A stretch of DNA of 64,000 bases from Gordionus sp. m RMFG-2023 (Eukaryota; Nematomorpha; Gordioida; Chordodea; Parachordodidae), in NCBI RefSeq assembly GCF_954871325.1, contig NC_088775.1, positions 87,335,561-87,399,560 of the forward strand. Reading direction: 5' to 3'. A program made the position numbers and the translations under genes. Shown one piece after another: positions 12,704-25,902 of this stretch. Position 1 is the first letter of the stretch, and every line of letters starts with the position of its first letter. Under the pieces are notes generated by a model. That model did not search any database. It was not told where the DNA came from and was given only the letters and a program-made list of their open reading frames with translations.

Positions 12704-14670
12704 TATAATTTATTATTCTATATATCATTTAATAAAATTATAATTATTTCTTTTCTGTAACTTTTGAAAAAAATTCATAAGCAAAATAATAATTGTTAGA
12801 TTAGAAAAATATAATACTCACTGCTGATAATCACCTCTGGATGTATTTTGATTAAAGTGGTCAGCATTTTTCATTACTTTTGGCAGTATTTAATTAAAAT
12901 TGGGCAGTAAAAAATATAATTTTGCAAGTTTTATAGTGATTCTGTATTCAGTCAGTTAAATTCTTAAAGTAGGTAAATACTTCAGTAAAATAATTTTTAT
13001 CAAATAGAGGGTATCAGATTGAATTGCTAATTTCCTATTTAGCCACAAAATTTATAAAATTATATTATTTAATAGCTTATCCTTGTAAAAACAAAAAGGG
13101 GCGCTATTTAAGAGTCAGTAAACTGTGAAAAGCCTTTTATCATATTTCTAAAAAAATGATTAAAATTTGTGTAAAAATAATTTTTCAATACCTAAAAGTT
13201 GATGAAAGTGTGTAAAGGTGAACTAGATTTATTTAACTTTCGTTTTATTATTTAAAATCTCAAATTCTCAAAGAAATTTGACTTTAAAAAACATTTCTAT
13301 TTAATTAAATACTGCAGAGCAGATCCGGGTCACGGGATTTTTTTTCCGGGGATTTATTTTCCTAGATTCAAATTTACTAGTAATATAATTTGAAAATTGT
13401 TCATTTTTGTTTTATATATCTATAAATACATATAAAACATAATCCCAAATAAAAATATCGTGGTTTGGCGGATAACCGACTCGTATATGTTTTACTCGTA
13501 ATTATAGATATATAAAACAAAAAATGAACATTTTTCGAATCATATTACTAGTAAATTTTATCAATCGAATATTTAGTAAGTGGGGTTTTGAGCTCGGCAA
13601 TCAGTCAAATCAAATTATTTTCAAAATATTTTTTAGGATAATGCTTAGCACGTATATATATACGCGTATAATACAAAAATGAAGATTTTTCCATGGATAA
13701 CGCCAGCAATGCAGTATTTGGTCATTCGGTCGGTTTTCGGGTCAAATCACGATATTTTTAAAATATTTTTTGGAATTATGTTTTATACGTATTTATAGGT
13801 ACATAAAACAAAAATCAACATTTTTCAATTTATCTTAATAAGTGGTCGGTTTTGAACTCGGCAATCGGTCAAATCAAATTATTTTCAAAATATTTTTTAG
13901 AATAATGCTTAGCACGTAAATATACACGTATAAAACAAATGAAGAGATTTTGATAAATAACGCCAGCAATATTTACTTTAAAAAATTTACATTGTTTTAC
14001 TATTCTAAACCTACTCATTAAACATCAAAGAAACCTAAAAAAAATTTTTAATTTTTAGGTTTTTCATATGTATAATACCCAAATATAAAAAAAGTGCTAT
14101 CCAATCATCATTCCGGTTTCCTAAAATGATACATATTCAAACATATAACGCCCTCTTACGGATATATATTTGTTAATTTTTAAAATTAAATAAAATAAAA
14201 TGTATATTTGTTTTAATAAGCTAGAAAAATAAATTTCTTACTAATAATATTAAATAAAAATAAAATTATATACTATATCATTTAATCAGTATTCTTCATT
14301 TATAATAAAAAAATGATTTAAATATATTTTAAAAAAAGTTTAAAAAATTATCATTAAAAAAATATGCGTAATAAATTTTTGATTGATTTATAATTAATTA
14401 TGATTGATTGCTTTTTAGCAATGCAGTTTAGCAATGCATTAGCAATTCAATGTATAGTGGGGAAATTTTTTCCAATGAATTATTTTCCAGGGGAATTATT
14501 TTCCAGGGGAATTTTATTCCGGGGATTTTTTTTCCGGAGAATTATTTTCTGGGGAATTATTTTCCGGGTATTTTTTTTCCGGGGAATTATTTTCTGGGGG
14601 ATTTTTTTCCGGGGAATTAATTTCCGGGAATTTATTTTCCAGGGAATTTTTTTCCGGGGAATTATTTTCT

Positions 14671-16046
14671 GCTTACCGTTTAGCATAATCACTTATTTTT
14701 TTAATGGTAAATGTTATTGAAATACATTAACAATAATTTAGTAATATCGTGATTAAAATTAATAAATGAAATTTATTATGTATAGTTAAGAGAGAAAAAA
14801 AGAGTTAAGAGGAAATTGATTTTATATTGAGGACCTAAATTGTATGTTTCAATGTTTCAGGCAAAGGTAGACAGTGTTGACAGTCACGATTTAGCCATGA
14901 TTATCACGATTTTACGTAATTTTTTACTTAATCATGTTTTCTCATATTTTATACTTTTCTCACGTTTTTTGTGTATTAGTCTCACACTTTTTCTCACATT
15001 TTTATTTAATAACAAATATATTTTGTAAAATAAAGAAAATTTTATTTGTTATATCCAGGGAACCAATCATATTCATTGATCAACATAAATATATAAACAG
15101 ATATTGAGTTTACCCAAAACACAAATTTAATTTAAAGTTTATATCAAGTAATGAATTTAAATAACTATATATTTCTTTTATGGTTATAAATCTTAACATT
15201 AAAACTTGTAAAATTTTAAATGAAATAAATTAATTGTACATACACTCAAATTATAATTAGCCTAATTTAACTTAGATAGATTTTACTAAAGCTTATTAAC
15301 AATCAAATTAATTAATATCTAATTAAATAGATTCAGGATCATTTTTATAAAATAATTAAATAAAATTAATTAATTAATAATAAAGTCAATATATATTCTG
15401 TAGATAAGATTATAAGCCTAAGCATATTTTTAAATGTTAATTTATGATTTGATTTATTCTGTATCTTATTAAAAACCTTCTTTTATTTAAAAATTTAATA
15501 TAATATCTATTTCTTTACCTTGTTACAAAATGGTCTTGCAAATTCAAAATATATCAGGATACTCATCTTCTCAAGATGAAAAATTGAAAAGAGGAAAATA
15601 TATCAGGTAAGTTAAAATAAAAGCTGGGAACTAAAATATGTATAGTTAAGGCAGCATTCAGCTGTAACATGTAGTATATGTGTATCATGCTCTTTAATAA
15701 GCTGTATGAAATCTAACAAACATAAACTGGCAAATGACCATTCTAGAACCAATATTTCTATATCATCATGTTTATCCAAATATTATAAGAATGAAACATT
15801 GTGTTATTGCTGAAACAACATTTATAAATCATTCCATAAAACAATCCCATAGCTATATACTGGATGATTGTTCAAGCAAGCTATTGCAGACTTTTTCCTA
15901 ACTCTAAAATTGCATCAGAATAAAAAGCTTTAAAATAATATAAAATATTTTGGCACCAGAAACAAAATATTATAAAAAATCTAAAAAACAATCACCCGTT
16001 TTCAATACTAACGGATGCTTCGAATAAAAGTTAATATAAAAACATT
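14671..16046. other. AT-rich spacer, no gene seen
   Basis: Apart from a 62-codon chance frame near 14,840 with no family features, nothing is supported here. The motif ATGTATAGTTAAG occurs at both 14,778 and 15,637 and may be a short repeat. Confidence 0.5.
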
Positions 16047-17092
16047 TCCTATATCAGAGTTGTTAAAGGATCGAATCAATCGCCGATCCTGGATTCGATC
16101 CTAAATTTGTCAATATTCTCGGATTTAAGATCCTGACCTTAAGTTGTGGATCGTGATCGAGATCATTTTTTTAAATATTCGATCCCGAATTTTTTTACTT
16201 AAAAAGCAATAAATAAAATAAAAATTTTGAAAATTAAAATATTATTTTAAAAAAAAATATCTATCTACATCTTATTTAATCAACCACCATTCCACCAGAT
16301 TTTATATTTCAACAATTTACCAATTGATTCACAATATTTCTAATGATTTTTTTAGCAGTGAAATTTTTAAACTGATTTTTTTTCCCCAATTCACGCATAA
16401 AAACAAATTAAAATATTATCAAGAATTTAATGCTTCAAAATAGCCGGAATGTATCCATTTTATATAGTTGAGCAAAAATAATTTGTTAAAATGATGGAAG
16501 AAATATTATCTTGGACGGTTCATCCGGTGCAAAAATTTTGGAAGTATAAGTGATAATACTGTATTGTATGGATGAATCATCATTAAAAAATAATACTATA
16601 TCATACTGATCAGGCAATTTTTTTTATTTTATCATCTTTATTTACAGATTCTATAAATATTAAATCTCAATATTGATAGCAATCAATAAGACTTACACTA
16701 AAAAATATAAACTTAAAATCAGCCACCACCCACCCTTAAAGTAATTAAATTATACTGTAGTTCTCGGGTATAGGCTCTTTTTCTGTCCCATTCCTTTTTA
16801 ATAAGCCTTTGGAGGTTTAAGGAACATTTTTCGAAATGTTGCGCCTACAAGTACGTGCGGCTTGCCCACAAACGTGTTAAGGGCTCCTCATATTTTTACT
16901 TTTACACCCAAATTATATTAGTTCCAATTAGATGGAAATGAGGAAAACCTAGCGTAGCTCTGTTGCTTCAATGCTAGAGGGCAAAAGTGCTATATATCAT
17001 TATCACATAATTTACCAATTTTTTTGTACGAACAAGTTATATTTATTTATTAATTATATTATAATAAGATGAATAAATTCTAGGTTTTAATA

Positions 17093-18447
17093 ATGTCCTC
17101 CATTATAGATTTAGTAGATGATACATCTACTTCTATTGATGTGACAGCAGATATAAGTGAGAATGAGAATCTTTTACCATTTCCTAATTTACATGTATTT
17201 TACTTTATGTGAAACAGATGGAAGTAACCAAAACCATACAATGATCTATGCAAAATGCTCTTTATGCAAAAAAATATATCTTCTTCATTGATTAGAAGTT
17301 CTAACCTAAAGAGGCATTTAGAAGTAAATAATTCTTTTAAAAATACAATTATTATTTGTGAAGATCATAACAATATGCATATAATAAGAAATATTTACAA
17401 TAATTATCAAAATATTTATTAATTAAATAATCAGGAATTTAATAATATTATTAATAATAGCCCATTCTTAGCATTGATATGAAAGGGAGACTAATATTTT
17501 TAATGGGAGTTGAAATTAATTTTTAGTATTTAAAACCCTTCAACCCATATAAATAATATACTTAATTTAATATATTTAACAAAATTTGTGTTAAACCCTT
17601 TATTCATAAGTTTTTAAATGCTAAAAAAGCCTCATTTTATTCATATCATAGGAAAATATTTTCTCAAAATTTTTTGCCCATATCATCTTGGGCAGCTTGT
17701 AATGATAGACAATTTCAACTTGAATTTTTAAGATAACCTGACCCTTCTAACTACATGTAAAAAATATAAATGTATGTTGAACCATTAATTCATAAGTTCA
17801 TAAATACCTAAAAAGCCTCAGTATTATTCATATGATAGGAAAATATTTTCTCACAGCTTTTAATAAAAATTTTACTGGGCCATCATCGGCATTAAAAATT
17901 ATAAAATTTAATCAATATTATACAGATGATTGGTCAGGCCTGACTGTAAAATTTGAAAGGCTAACTTTTGCAGATACCTGATTTATATGAATGAACACCT
18001 ATTTAATAATAAATTGATTATCATTTATTAATAGATCCTTCACTATATGATGACAGTAATATATTGGCATCAATAATTCACCCAAAGTTTAAGCTCAATT
18101 GGCCTTTTATTAATCTGCCACAAAATTTGTTGCTAAAAGAAAGGTTAATTGTCCATTTAGAAAATATAGAGGACATGCAGATCTTTCAAATGAAGGTATG
18201 GATGAAATCGATACCTTTTTTGGGAAAAATTGCTCACAAAATGATTTTTCCATAAATAATTTTTTTTTTATTCTAATAATGATTCTGTGAATATTTTTAA
18301 TAATTATGTTAATTTAAAATAAACATTTATTAAATATAACACACCTTTACTGTTTAGTAAAGCTAAATATATGCTTAATGAAGAACGTGGTTGTTAAATG
18401 ATGATAATTTAGAAAAAAATTTATTAAAGGGTAATTTTAATTATAAA
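17093..18447 (+). pseudogene. hAT transposase remnant (BED zinc finger and C-terminal dimerisation region)
   Basis: An ATG at 17,093 opens MSSIIDLVDDTSTSIDVTAD. After a frameshift, the BED-type finger can be read as KCSLCKK (Cys pair at 17,255-17,266), then, after another shift, SLIRSSNLKRHLE. A later block at 18,064-18,255 reads ASIIHPKFKLNWPF, the conserved segment before the hAT C-terminal domain. NTPLLFSKAKYMLNEERG follows, then LNDDNLEKNLL. The usual APVERLFS segment is lost by a small deletion. The middle (about 17,400-18,040) is replaced by non-coding DNA with a roughly 190 bp tandem duplication. Clearly non-functional. Confidence 0.75.
17560..17875. repeat. Tandem ~190 bp repeat inside the hAT element
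   Basis: Two adjacent copies share TTCATAAGTT...AAAAGCCTCA, then a segment reading ATAGGAAAATATTTTCTCA. A third, more diverged copy lies outside the element at 21,065-21,215. It is non-coding. Confidence 0.6.
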
Positions 18448-18799
18448 TATATATATATTCTAATTGTTATACTTATAGTTATATTATATTATTCGATTAC
18501 AATAAATTTATACCATATTTAATTAATTTTTATATTAGTTAATTTTGCATCGATCAGAAATTTCAATATCCTTTTTTAAAAAAAAAGTCGATCCTGGATT
18601 TCGATCCTATTTTTTCCAAAAGATCGTGATTGGGATTCGATCTTTTTAAAAGGATCGATTAACAAGCCTGACTTATATACTTCAGCAAAAAAAATGGAAT
18701 AAGTTTTAAATTACTTAAAATTATTTCATCTGATTGTAAAACCTCTAAAGACATATCTTACTAATACTATACTAATAGGTTATGTATTATGTCATATTC

Positions 18800-20150
18800 T
18801 TCACAATGAAAAGATAACAAGAATATCTAAGAACAAAATTTACAATCATCACCGATCACAAGCCGTTGATTTATATTTTTTCCAAAGGATTAAAAGAAAA
18901 TTTATCCATGTCGATGAGGTTAGAGAAATGGAACATTGCAATGGGAGCTTACGATTTCGAAATAAGACATAGAGCGGGTAAACACAACACGGTACCAGAT
19001 TGTTTATAGATTGCCATTAACATCTTCAGAAGAAGATATACTTATTATGAATGATGCAAAAGAAAATAATGATTTATGGGGCGTACCAATTAACTTAAAA
19101 ATGATAGAAAAAGAAACTTCTAACGAGAATTAATGGAAGTAATTAGCGATATAGGAAAGGTGACACGATAAAAAATAAAAAATACAACAATATGATAACG
19201 GAATCATGTATTATGGGAAATTGCCTTTTTAAAGAATATAGGGTGATAATACCAAAAAATATGAGAAAGGAGATATTGCAAGAATTACATAAATCTATGT
19301 GCTGGGAAAACGAAATCATTGGTGAAAGATTATTTGTGGTGGCCTGGTCTAAACGCTGAAATAGATCAGGAGGTGAGAAACTGTGATACGTGTAATAAAT
19401 TTGCGGACAATCCTCATAATGTACAAAACCCATGGGAAACAGCTATAAAAGTGTTCGAACGCGTGCATATCGCTTTGCACAATTTGAAGGTAGCAATTTC
19501 ATGGTATGTGTTGACGCACTTAGTAAGTTTTCTATCATTAGAAGAATGAGAGATATAACCACTGAATCAGCAATCAAAGAATCGTTAAAAATAATCAGCT
19601 TATTTGGTATACCCAATAAAATAATCAGTGATAATGGTACTAATTTACAAGTAACTTGTTCAAGAAATTTTGCAATGATCATGGAATTAAACACATTCTC
19701 ACATCACCAACAGTCTAATGGTCAGTGTGAGCGAATGATAAGATTAATGAAAATAAGCATGAATAGGAGCATGGAAAGTAATAATAAAATAGACTTAGAT
19801 ATAGATTTAGAAAAGTTTTCATTCAATTATCGCAACACACCAAACGCAACAACGAACAAGATACCAAGCGAAGTGATGTTCAACAGAACCATAAGAACTA
19901 GATGGGATTTAATCAAACCACAAGAAGATAAAGTGAATGAATTTAATCGTAATTTATCGTCGAAATATTATGAATGGTGACAAAGTTTGGTATAAACCTT
20001 CAAGGATAATATATGGGACCAAGGTAAAACGCAAAAATGGAGTATGAAAACAAATACCTAAAATACAATACCTTGTATAAAATTTTTTTTTGATATGTGT
20101 ATCAAATAAAAGGTAATAAAAATATTTTTTTATTGTAATAATAATAATCA
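18800..20150 (+). mobile_element. Ty3/gypsy-type LTR retroelement fossil (pol fragment)
   Basis: The translated pieces give, in order, an RNase H end (TDHKPLIYIFSKGLKEN and RHRAGKHNTVPDCL), an integrase zinc-binding region (YLWWPGLNAEI, then CDTC) and an integrase core (DNGT and HHQQSNGQCERMIR). The order RNase H then integrase is that of Ty3/gypsy pol. The element is a broken fragment with several breaks. Gag, protease and most of the reverse transcriptase are not seen, and no LTR pair was recognised. It lies directly beside the hAT element and is probably an old insertion. Confidence 0.85.
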
Positions 20151-20669
20151 CTCATAGAGGGCAGTTGAATAGATCTTTTGATTAGCTATCGATAGACATA
20201 TCTTATTTCACAAGTCCAAAAAAAACAACATTGAAAATTAATGAATAACAATAAAATTTAAAACGAAACGAAACAAAACGAAACGCGCGGAAAACGCTCT
20301 TTAAAATAAGATTCTTCTATATCATGGTTCAAACGTGATAACGCCGTATAGTTCTTTATCCTTTTGTAATTATAAAAGGACCCCTTTAAATCCCGTGAAG
20401 ATCCTGGATAGTTATGATCCCTTTAAAAATTACGACATATGTATGATGAAAAAAAACGTAAAGAATTTTTAAAAAAATGGACCTAAATTTATAAATTATT
20501 TTTAAAAATACAAAAGAATTATCAAAAATGAGAAGAAAAAAAATTGAGAAAAAATATAGTAAGAAAAATAAATTGAGAAAAGATACAAATAAAGTAAAGA
20601 AATCGCATAAAGTTAGAAATAAAATAAGAACGAATGACAAAAATAAATAAAAATTTAAAAAAATTACGA
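20151..20669. other. Tail of the Ty3 fossil region and AT-rich spacer
   Basis: It carries a short run of AAACGAAACG repeats (20,262-20,286) and may include non-coding 3' sequence of the neighbouring fossil. No gene is seen; the minus-strand frames here are low-complexity Phe/Leu runs. Confidence 0.4.
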
Positions 20670-20956
20670 TTTTCCTTTTTTGAATGGGAATTTTCCTTTT
20701 TTGATTGACACTTATCCTTTCCTTTTTGGAATTTTCCTTTTTCGATTGACACTTTTCCTTTTTGATCTAACTTTTTCTTTTCTTTTTGGGAATTTTCCTT
20801 TTTTGATCGACACTTTTCCTTTTTGTTTGGACCTTTTCCTTTTTTGATTGAACCTTTTCCTTTTTTGATTGAGCCTTTTCCTTTTTTGAACGGACCTTTT
20901 CCTTTTATGATTGAAACTTTTCTCTTTATGATTGGGACTTTTCCTTTTTTGAATGG
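20670..20956. repeat. Minisatellite, ~20-22 bp unit
   Basis: About fourteen head-to-tail units of a 20-22 bp motif, CCTTTTCCTTTTTTGATTGA with variants (GAACGG, GATCTA, GTTTGG at the variable end). The array is strongly pyrimidine-biased on this strand. It has no open frame of interest. Confidence 0.85.
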
Positions 20957-21064
20957 TAAACCCTGTATATCTTAAAATAATAGTAGTTTGTAATAATATT
21001 AATATATTTTGAAAGTATTCTTTAATTCATATCTTAAAATATTGATGTGATATTCATATCAAAA

Positions 21065-21215
21065 AAAAAGCCTCATTATATTCAAATTATTGGAAAATAT
21101 TTTCTTAAATTTTGTCCATATCATCTTAAGCATGAATTTTTAAGAAAACCTATGCTCCTTATAGCCACATATAAATAATATATTTTAAATATGTTTAACA
21201 AAATTTGTGTTTAAC
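21065..21215. repeat. Diverged copy of the ~190 bp hAT-internal repeat
   Basis: It shares AAAATATTTTCTTAAATTTT, ATCATCTTAAGC and CAAAATTTGTGTTTAACCCT with 17,560-17,770. It lies outside the hAT element, so the repeat also exists on its own. Confidence 0.55.
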
Positions 21216-21430
21216 CCTTTATCATTTTTATGTTTATACAGATTTTATATCCAGCCTTTTTAACTTTTATTTAAAAAAAATTTCCATTTAAAATTTTTAG
21301 ATTAGGATTTGATTCATAGGAACTTATTTCCATAACTTAAATTTCACAACCTTCTTCTTCACTTCCATCCTGCAAATTAAAATATATTACATAAAATTGG
21401 TAATGATATTCTGTCGAGTTACATTTTTAT

Positions 21431-21532
21431 AGGGATCTAAACCGAAAAGAATATCGGTTCGGTTAAGGTTCGGAAAAATATAAAGGTTCAGGTTCAATTA
21501 AAAATAATGCTTCAGGTTCAGTTTTGATCCCT
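21431..21532. mobile_element. Small MITE with AGGGATC ends
   Basis: It begins AGGGATCTAAACCGAAAA and ends TTTTGATCCCT, with internal CGGTTCGGTTAAGGTTCGG. Related sequences with GAACCGAACC and a terminal GGATCCCTG lie at 56,165-56,353 and 58,300-58,383. It is a short non-coding repeat family, possibly hAT-derived. Confidence 0.5.
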
Positions 21533-23999
21533 GCATTTATATATATGTAATCTTTACTAATTTTGTTTGGGTTAATTTTATCCATATATCTTAATATAAG
21601 TTGTAAATTTTTCAGTTAATTTTGGTCGTCGATATATTTAAAATATGGCGGAAAAGAATAAGGAAATTAATACAATATTCTTGAAGAAAATAAAATATAT
21701 GCTGTGATATGTAAAATTTTAAATATGAATATTAAAAAGTATCTGTATCTCAAGAAAATTAAAATGAAAAAGATGCAAGATTTTTTTCAGAATAAAGGAT
21801 CTTCGATACAGATACTAGTATCTTATTAAAAATGTCAAAAGGTACTACAAGATACAAAAGGATTTTGTATCTGGTATTTTAGATACAAATATTTGTGGTA
21901 CTGCACAACTCTGATTACAATTGATATTATGATCAATGATTGAGCCTTTGTATAATAAGAATTTTCTTAGAAATGATATGATAAAATATTTCCTCTTAAA
22001 ATGCGTAATATAAGGTTGAGTAAATAAAATGCATAATTTTAAATAATATTTACTTTTGCGTATTAAAATATATATCAATTTTTGCATAGGTTTTTTTTTA
22101 TCGCTTAATTTATATCTAACTAGATAGAGATAACTTAATAACTACTACAGATAGAGACCTTCAAGCCTATATTAAACAAGGTATTTAAAAATATCTGAGT
22201 TTGAAAATTTTTAAAAAAATTATATCCATAATTTGATAAACATTGGATCATATTATAGAGTTTATATTTCAGTAAATATTAATAAAGTAATCCATGACCG
22301 GGAAAAAAAATTATCCGGGCCGGGCCCAAAATTTTACAAATATCCGGGCCTGGCCGAATATTCCAACGAATATTTAAAATTGCTTATTACGATAAAAATT
22401 TAAAAATAAAAAATATATTCAAAAAATTTTTCAGGTCTCTAATTGATACTTATATATTTTTAATTGGTATATTTTTTTTATCTCTGAAATATTTATTATC
22501 TTTGTCAGTCAATTCTAATAAAATATAAAATATAAATTAACATTCTTACTATTTTAAAACTTTAATGCTAATTTATATTTTGAAATTGCTTTTTTAAAAC
22601 CCCCTCTAAAAAAATATTATTTTTTTTTCCTAATTAACTTGAGATTATTTTTAAAAACAAGATACGCTTAATTAATCGCTAAAAATTTAACATAAGTTAC
22701 GGAAGTTAGCGATGCTACTAATTATTAGGTTTAAATAACTTAAGATACAACCCAACCCCGTTTGATTTTAAATCTGTAATTTTAGTGGGTATTCTACTTA
22801 GCCTAGCCAATTTTTTTGGCCAAGACAAAACTTTAGTGGATATTTTGGAGAAGACTAAACTTAAGTCTATTTTTTTTGTCTAAGGCTCCTTAGCTGATTT
22901 ATTTTGGGTAAAGCTAAGTCTTAGCTGTGTTTTTTTTGTTTAAAGCTAAACCTGGCCGATTTCTTTCGGCTAAGGTCCTATGCCATTTTTTGGGTAAGGC
23001 TAAGCCTGATCCGATTAATTCTGATAGGCTAAAGTCCATCAGTTCCGTAAGATATGACTAGTCTATCCCTTCTTATTATTTATTTATTTTTATTAAATTA
23101 TTTATTTACCTTAATTTTATTTGTAATTTTATTACTTATTGGTTTATGATATATTGTTATTATCAAAATTAACATATATGATTTAATATTTTTAACTTAT
23201 ATATGAAATTAAATATGAATATGTTATTAAAATTGATAATTAAATATATTTTTAATAAAAAGAGATATATCGTTATTGTTTGGTTATATTGTTTCTATTA
23301 CATTTTATTTGCGATTATTTCGGCCCAAAATTAAGCAAAAAATTATTTTGACGTTCAAAAAATTTTTTTTGACCATATAGTAATTTGAGCTATTATGCCA
23401 CGATATTTCCTTTTCTACTCCTATCACTAAATCATTAATATTTCCTATATTGTCATTCATCACACCTAGGTGTTTGAATTTAGTTAAACCTGTTAATCTT
23501 TGATTTATATGATTTTTGAAGGCACCATTACTTTGTTTACTATTTTTGTTTAATTGAATTTATTGTGACAATTTTTCCAATTTAATTTTTTTAATCTCAT
23601 CAAAGTACATATCGTCAACAATTATCATAAATTCAAATATCCACGCTATCAAACAAAAATAACAATCAAAAATTTAATCCAAAAATAAATGAATATTTAA
23701 TGAAAAAATTGTTCTCAATGTCATTTCTTTTCTATACGTACCATATATTGCTAATTTATGACAAAGATTTAAACTGGAGGGAGTTTGGGAGAAGAATTTT
23801 GCCCTCCCCCTTCTGTCTTTCCTCTCCAAAGCACACGTGCCTGCTTATACTTATAACTAAAATGTTATTTAATCTGAAATTCAAAGATTCTATTTTTAAA
23901 AAATTAATTAACTTTTTTTAATTATTTTCTGAAAGTACATTAGACTGCAAATTTAATGGTGATCACGAATATATGTAAATTTCGAGTTCTATAAAGTAA

Positions 24000-24112
24000 C
24001 GTCAAAAATATATCGTCGTTACTAACGGCGTTACTTTTTGAAGGAAAGGGACGCCATTCGTAACCTTCTTCTAGGGGTAACGCGAGTAACGATAACACCC
24101 AAAACTTACTTG
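24000..24112. repeat. GTAACG-rich inverted motif cluster
   Basis: AAAGTAACGTC, GTCGTTACTAACGGCGTTAC and GGGTAACGCGAGTAACG face each other over about 110 bp. It resembles a MITE fragment. No coding capacity is present. Confidence 0.4.
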
Positions 24113-25740
24113 TTACTTCAAATATTTCATTAAAAAAATATGTAAAAAAACATATTTGATTATATTATTTATTTTTAAATTTCGTAAATATTTTAAGTAG
24201 AGTTTTTAATTCACATCAACCACCAAATTCTTTCATTTTTAAAATTTTTGTAGTTAAATTTTCCGTCAAGATTTTTAATCTAATTAATATTTTTGAAATC
24301 AATGTATGTAAATTTATATTCTTATTAATATTATAATTTATTTTATAAAGAATATTATGTGAATTGTACATTTTCTTCAGATGAAGAAGAATTGCCTTGA
24401 AACCAATATGAAACTTTTTTACACCAATAAAGAAAACTAAGGGTAACTCTTTATAAGTGTAAATTGTGCACCAACTCAAATATTTTTACCCAAAATGTGG
24501 AGCCATTTTTAAGGAAATAATGGGATATCTGATTAAACTAATTATAACATTATGGAACTCTTTCTATAATTCCGTGAAAATAATATAGCTAAATTACATC
24601 ATTTGAACAATCATTTGAACAAAGAATAAATAAAAGTTAGTATTTTTTTAAAAAATAACGGATATAATTCAAAAAGAATTATTTTTAAAAAAAGTGAAAA
24701 CCCAAAATTAGTTTTATATAAACATTATATAGCCAAAGGTGTACAATAAGTGGATCTACCTCCAATAAAATTTATAGCGGAAAAATCCGCCTAATATTGT
24801 TTTACCCCTATTGGGAAATTTTGGATGCGCCCATGTATTGTAGTGTTTTTGAAAGTCGCTTTTATATTTTTTAAAAAGTGGAGATTGGCCAAAATTAAAG
24901 AGGGGACTCATCATGATAGGAACATGAAAGTATAACCAAAAATGAGCACTTCTAAAAAATCCCTCACAATGACGAATTTTATATTCAGATACTTTATTTT
25001 AACTGTGACGAATACCGGTTTAGATTTAAGCTAAAAATAACGGTTCAGTTTGTAAAGAACAGTAATATCGGATCGGTTTGAACCTTTAAACCCCGGTTTA
25101 AATCTTTTCGTTTACAGGTTTATTTGAATATTTTAAAGAAAGGTTCATTTTTAAAAAAAATGTTTTTTTTATTACTTTTCCTTAAAAAATATTCTATGAT
25201 GGAAGATTGGGTTTAAAGAACACTTCTAATGCTTGGGTAGATGGCAACATCAAATAGCAATATATATATAAAATAATCACTGATACTGAGAAATTTAATC
25301 ATCATTAAAAGATTTAGAATACAGTTTCACAGCCCTTGTTAGAGTGACGTATATTTTAGCTGTTTGGTTTAGGTTCGGTAAACAATAAAGATTAATAGCG
25401 GTTTAACGATTGAATTTTAGCTTAAAAACTATTTTCAACATTATTATCAATAATACCATCTTTCTCAGTTTTCAAATATTTTAAATATTTTATATCATAG
25501 TATATCTAGAATTAATTTATATTGGACGATATAAATTTTATATAAAAATTCAAATTTTAATGTGACATTTTTACTACTTTTATTTTTTTTTCACGGTTTG
25601 TTGGGGAAATGAATTAATTTTTCTCGTAATATCCAGTTTATGAATTTTGGGTAAACCACATATTTTTCTAGAGGTAAGCAAGTTGCAAGTTTAGGTATGG
25701 TTTTTTTTTGAGTTAATATTTTCAGGAGTATACTATTTTT

Positions 25741-25902
25741 CAGAGTTGTTAAAAGATACTTTTTAAATGGATCTTGATACAGATACAACGTCTAAAATAA
25801 TATCTAGATACAGATTATTTATTCAAAAATCTATCTAGATACAGATACCACAATCTAGATACAGGATCTAGATACTTGTATCTAGATCCTTTAACAACTC
25901 TG
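25741..25902. mobile_element. hAT-type MITE with perfect 8 bp target duplication
   Basis: A 162 bp element that begins CAGAGTTGTTAAAAGATAC and ends with the complement (TCCTTTAACAACTCTG). It is flanked by CTATTTTT on both sides (25,733-25,740 and 25,903-25,910). The inside is made of repeated ATCTAGATAC motifs. Its ends match those of the hAT element at 16,055-18,670, so it is probably a deletion derivative of a related hAT. A diverged relative lies at about 21,795-21,915. Confidence 0.85.

Larger units (their letters stand above)
10234..14670 (+). mobile_element. Mutator-like element (MULE) with tandem-array inverted ends
   Basis: Inverted ends of roughly 850 bp on the left (10,234-11,085) and up to about 1.2 kb on the right (13,480-14,670). 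The outermost 150-200 bp of each end is an array of GGAAAATAATTCCCC-like units. Further in, both arms share CAATCATCATTCCGGTTTCC and TGCATTGCTAAACTGCATTG. The right arm carries an extra internal duplication: the segment AAATATTTTTTAGGATAATG occurs near 13,620 and again, slightly changed, near 13,885. The middle holds a MULE transposase remnant (12,061-12,703), which assigns the superfamily. No 9 bp target duplication could be read with confidence. Confidence 0.8.
16055..18670 (+). mobile_element. hAT element, decayed
   Basis: The left end CAGAGTTGTTAAAGGATCGA at 16,055 matches the complement of the right end GGATCGATTAACAAGCCTG ending at 18,670. Subterminal TCGATCC motifs are shared by both ends. 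The 8 bp flanks are TCCTATAT and ACTTATAT, 6 of 8 matching, which fits an old hAT target duplication. The inside holds a broken BED-finger/hAT transposase (17,093-18,447). The same CAGAGTTGTTAAA end is used by the small MITE at 25,741-25,902, so that MITE may be mobilised by this family. Confidence 0.8.

Noticed and set aside
14400-14720. Open frames on both strands across the MULE right-end array, rich in Phe/Gly or Lys/Pro/Arg
   Set aside because: They are translations of the TTCCGGGGAATT repeat array; the mirror frame at 10,185-10,433 has the same origin.
20386-20752. Phe/Leu-rich minus-strand frames as membrane proteins
   Set aside because: They are low-complexity translations of A-rich DNA and the minisatellite.
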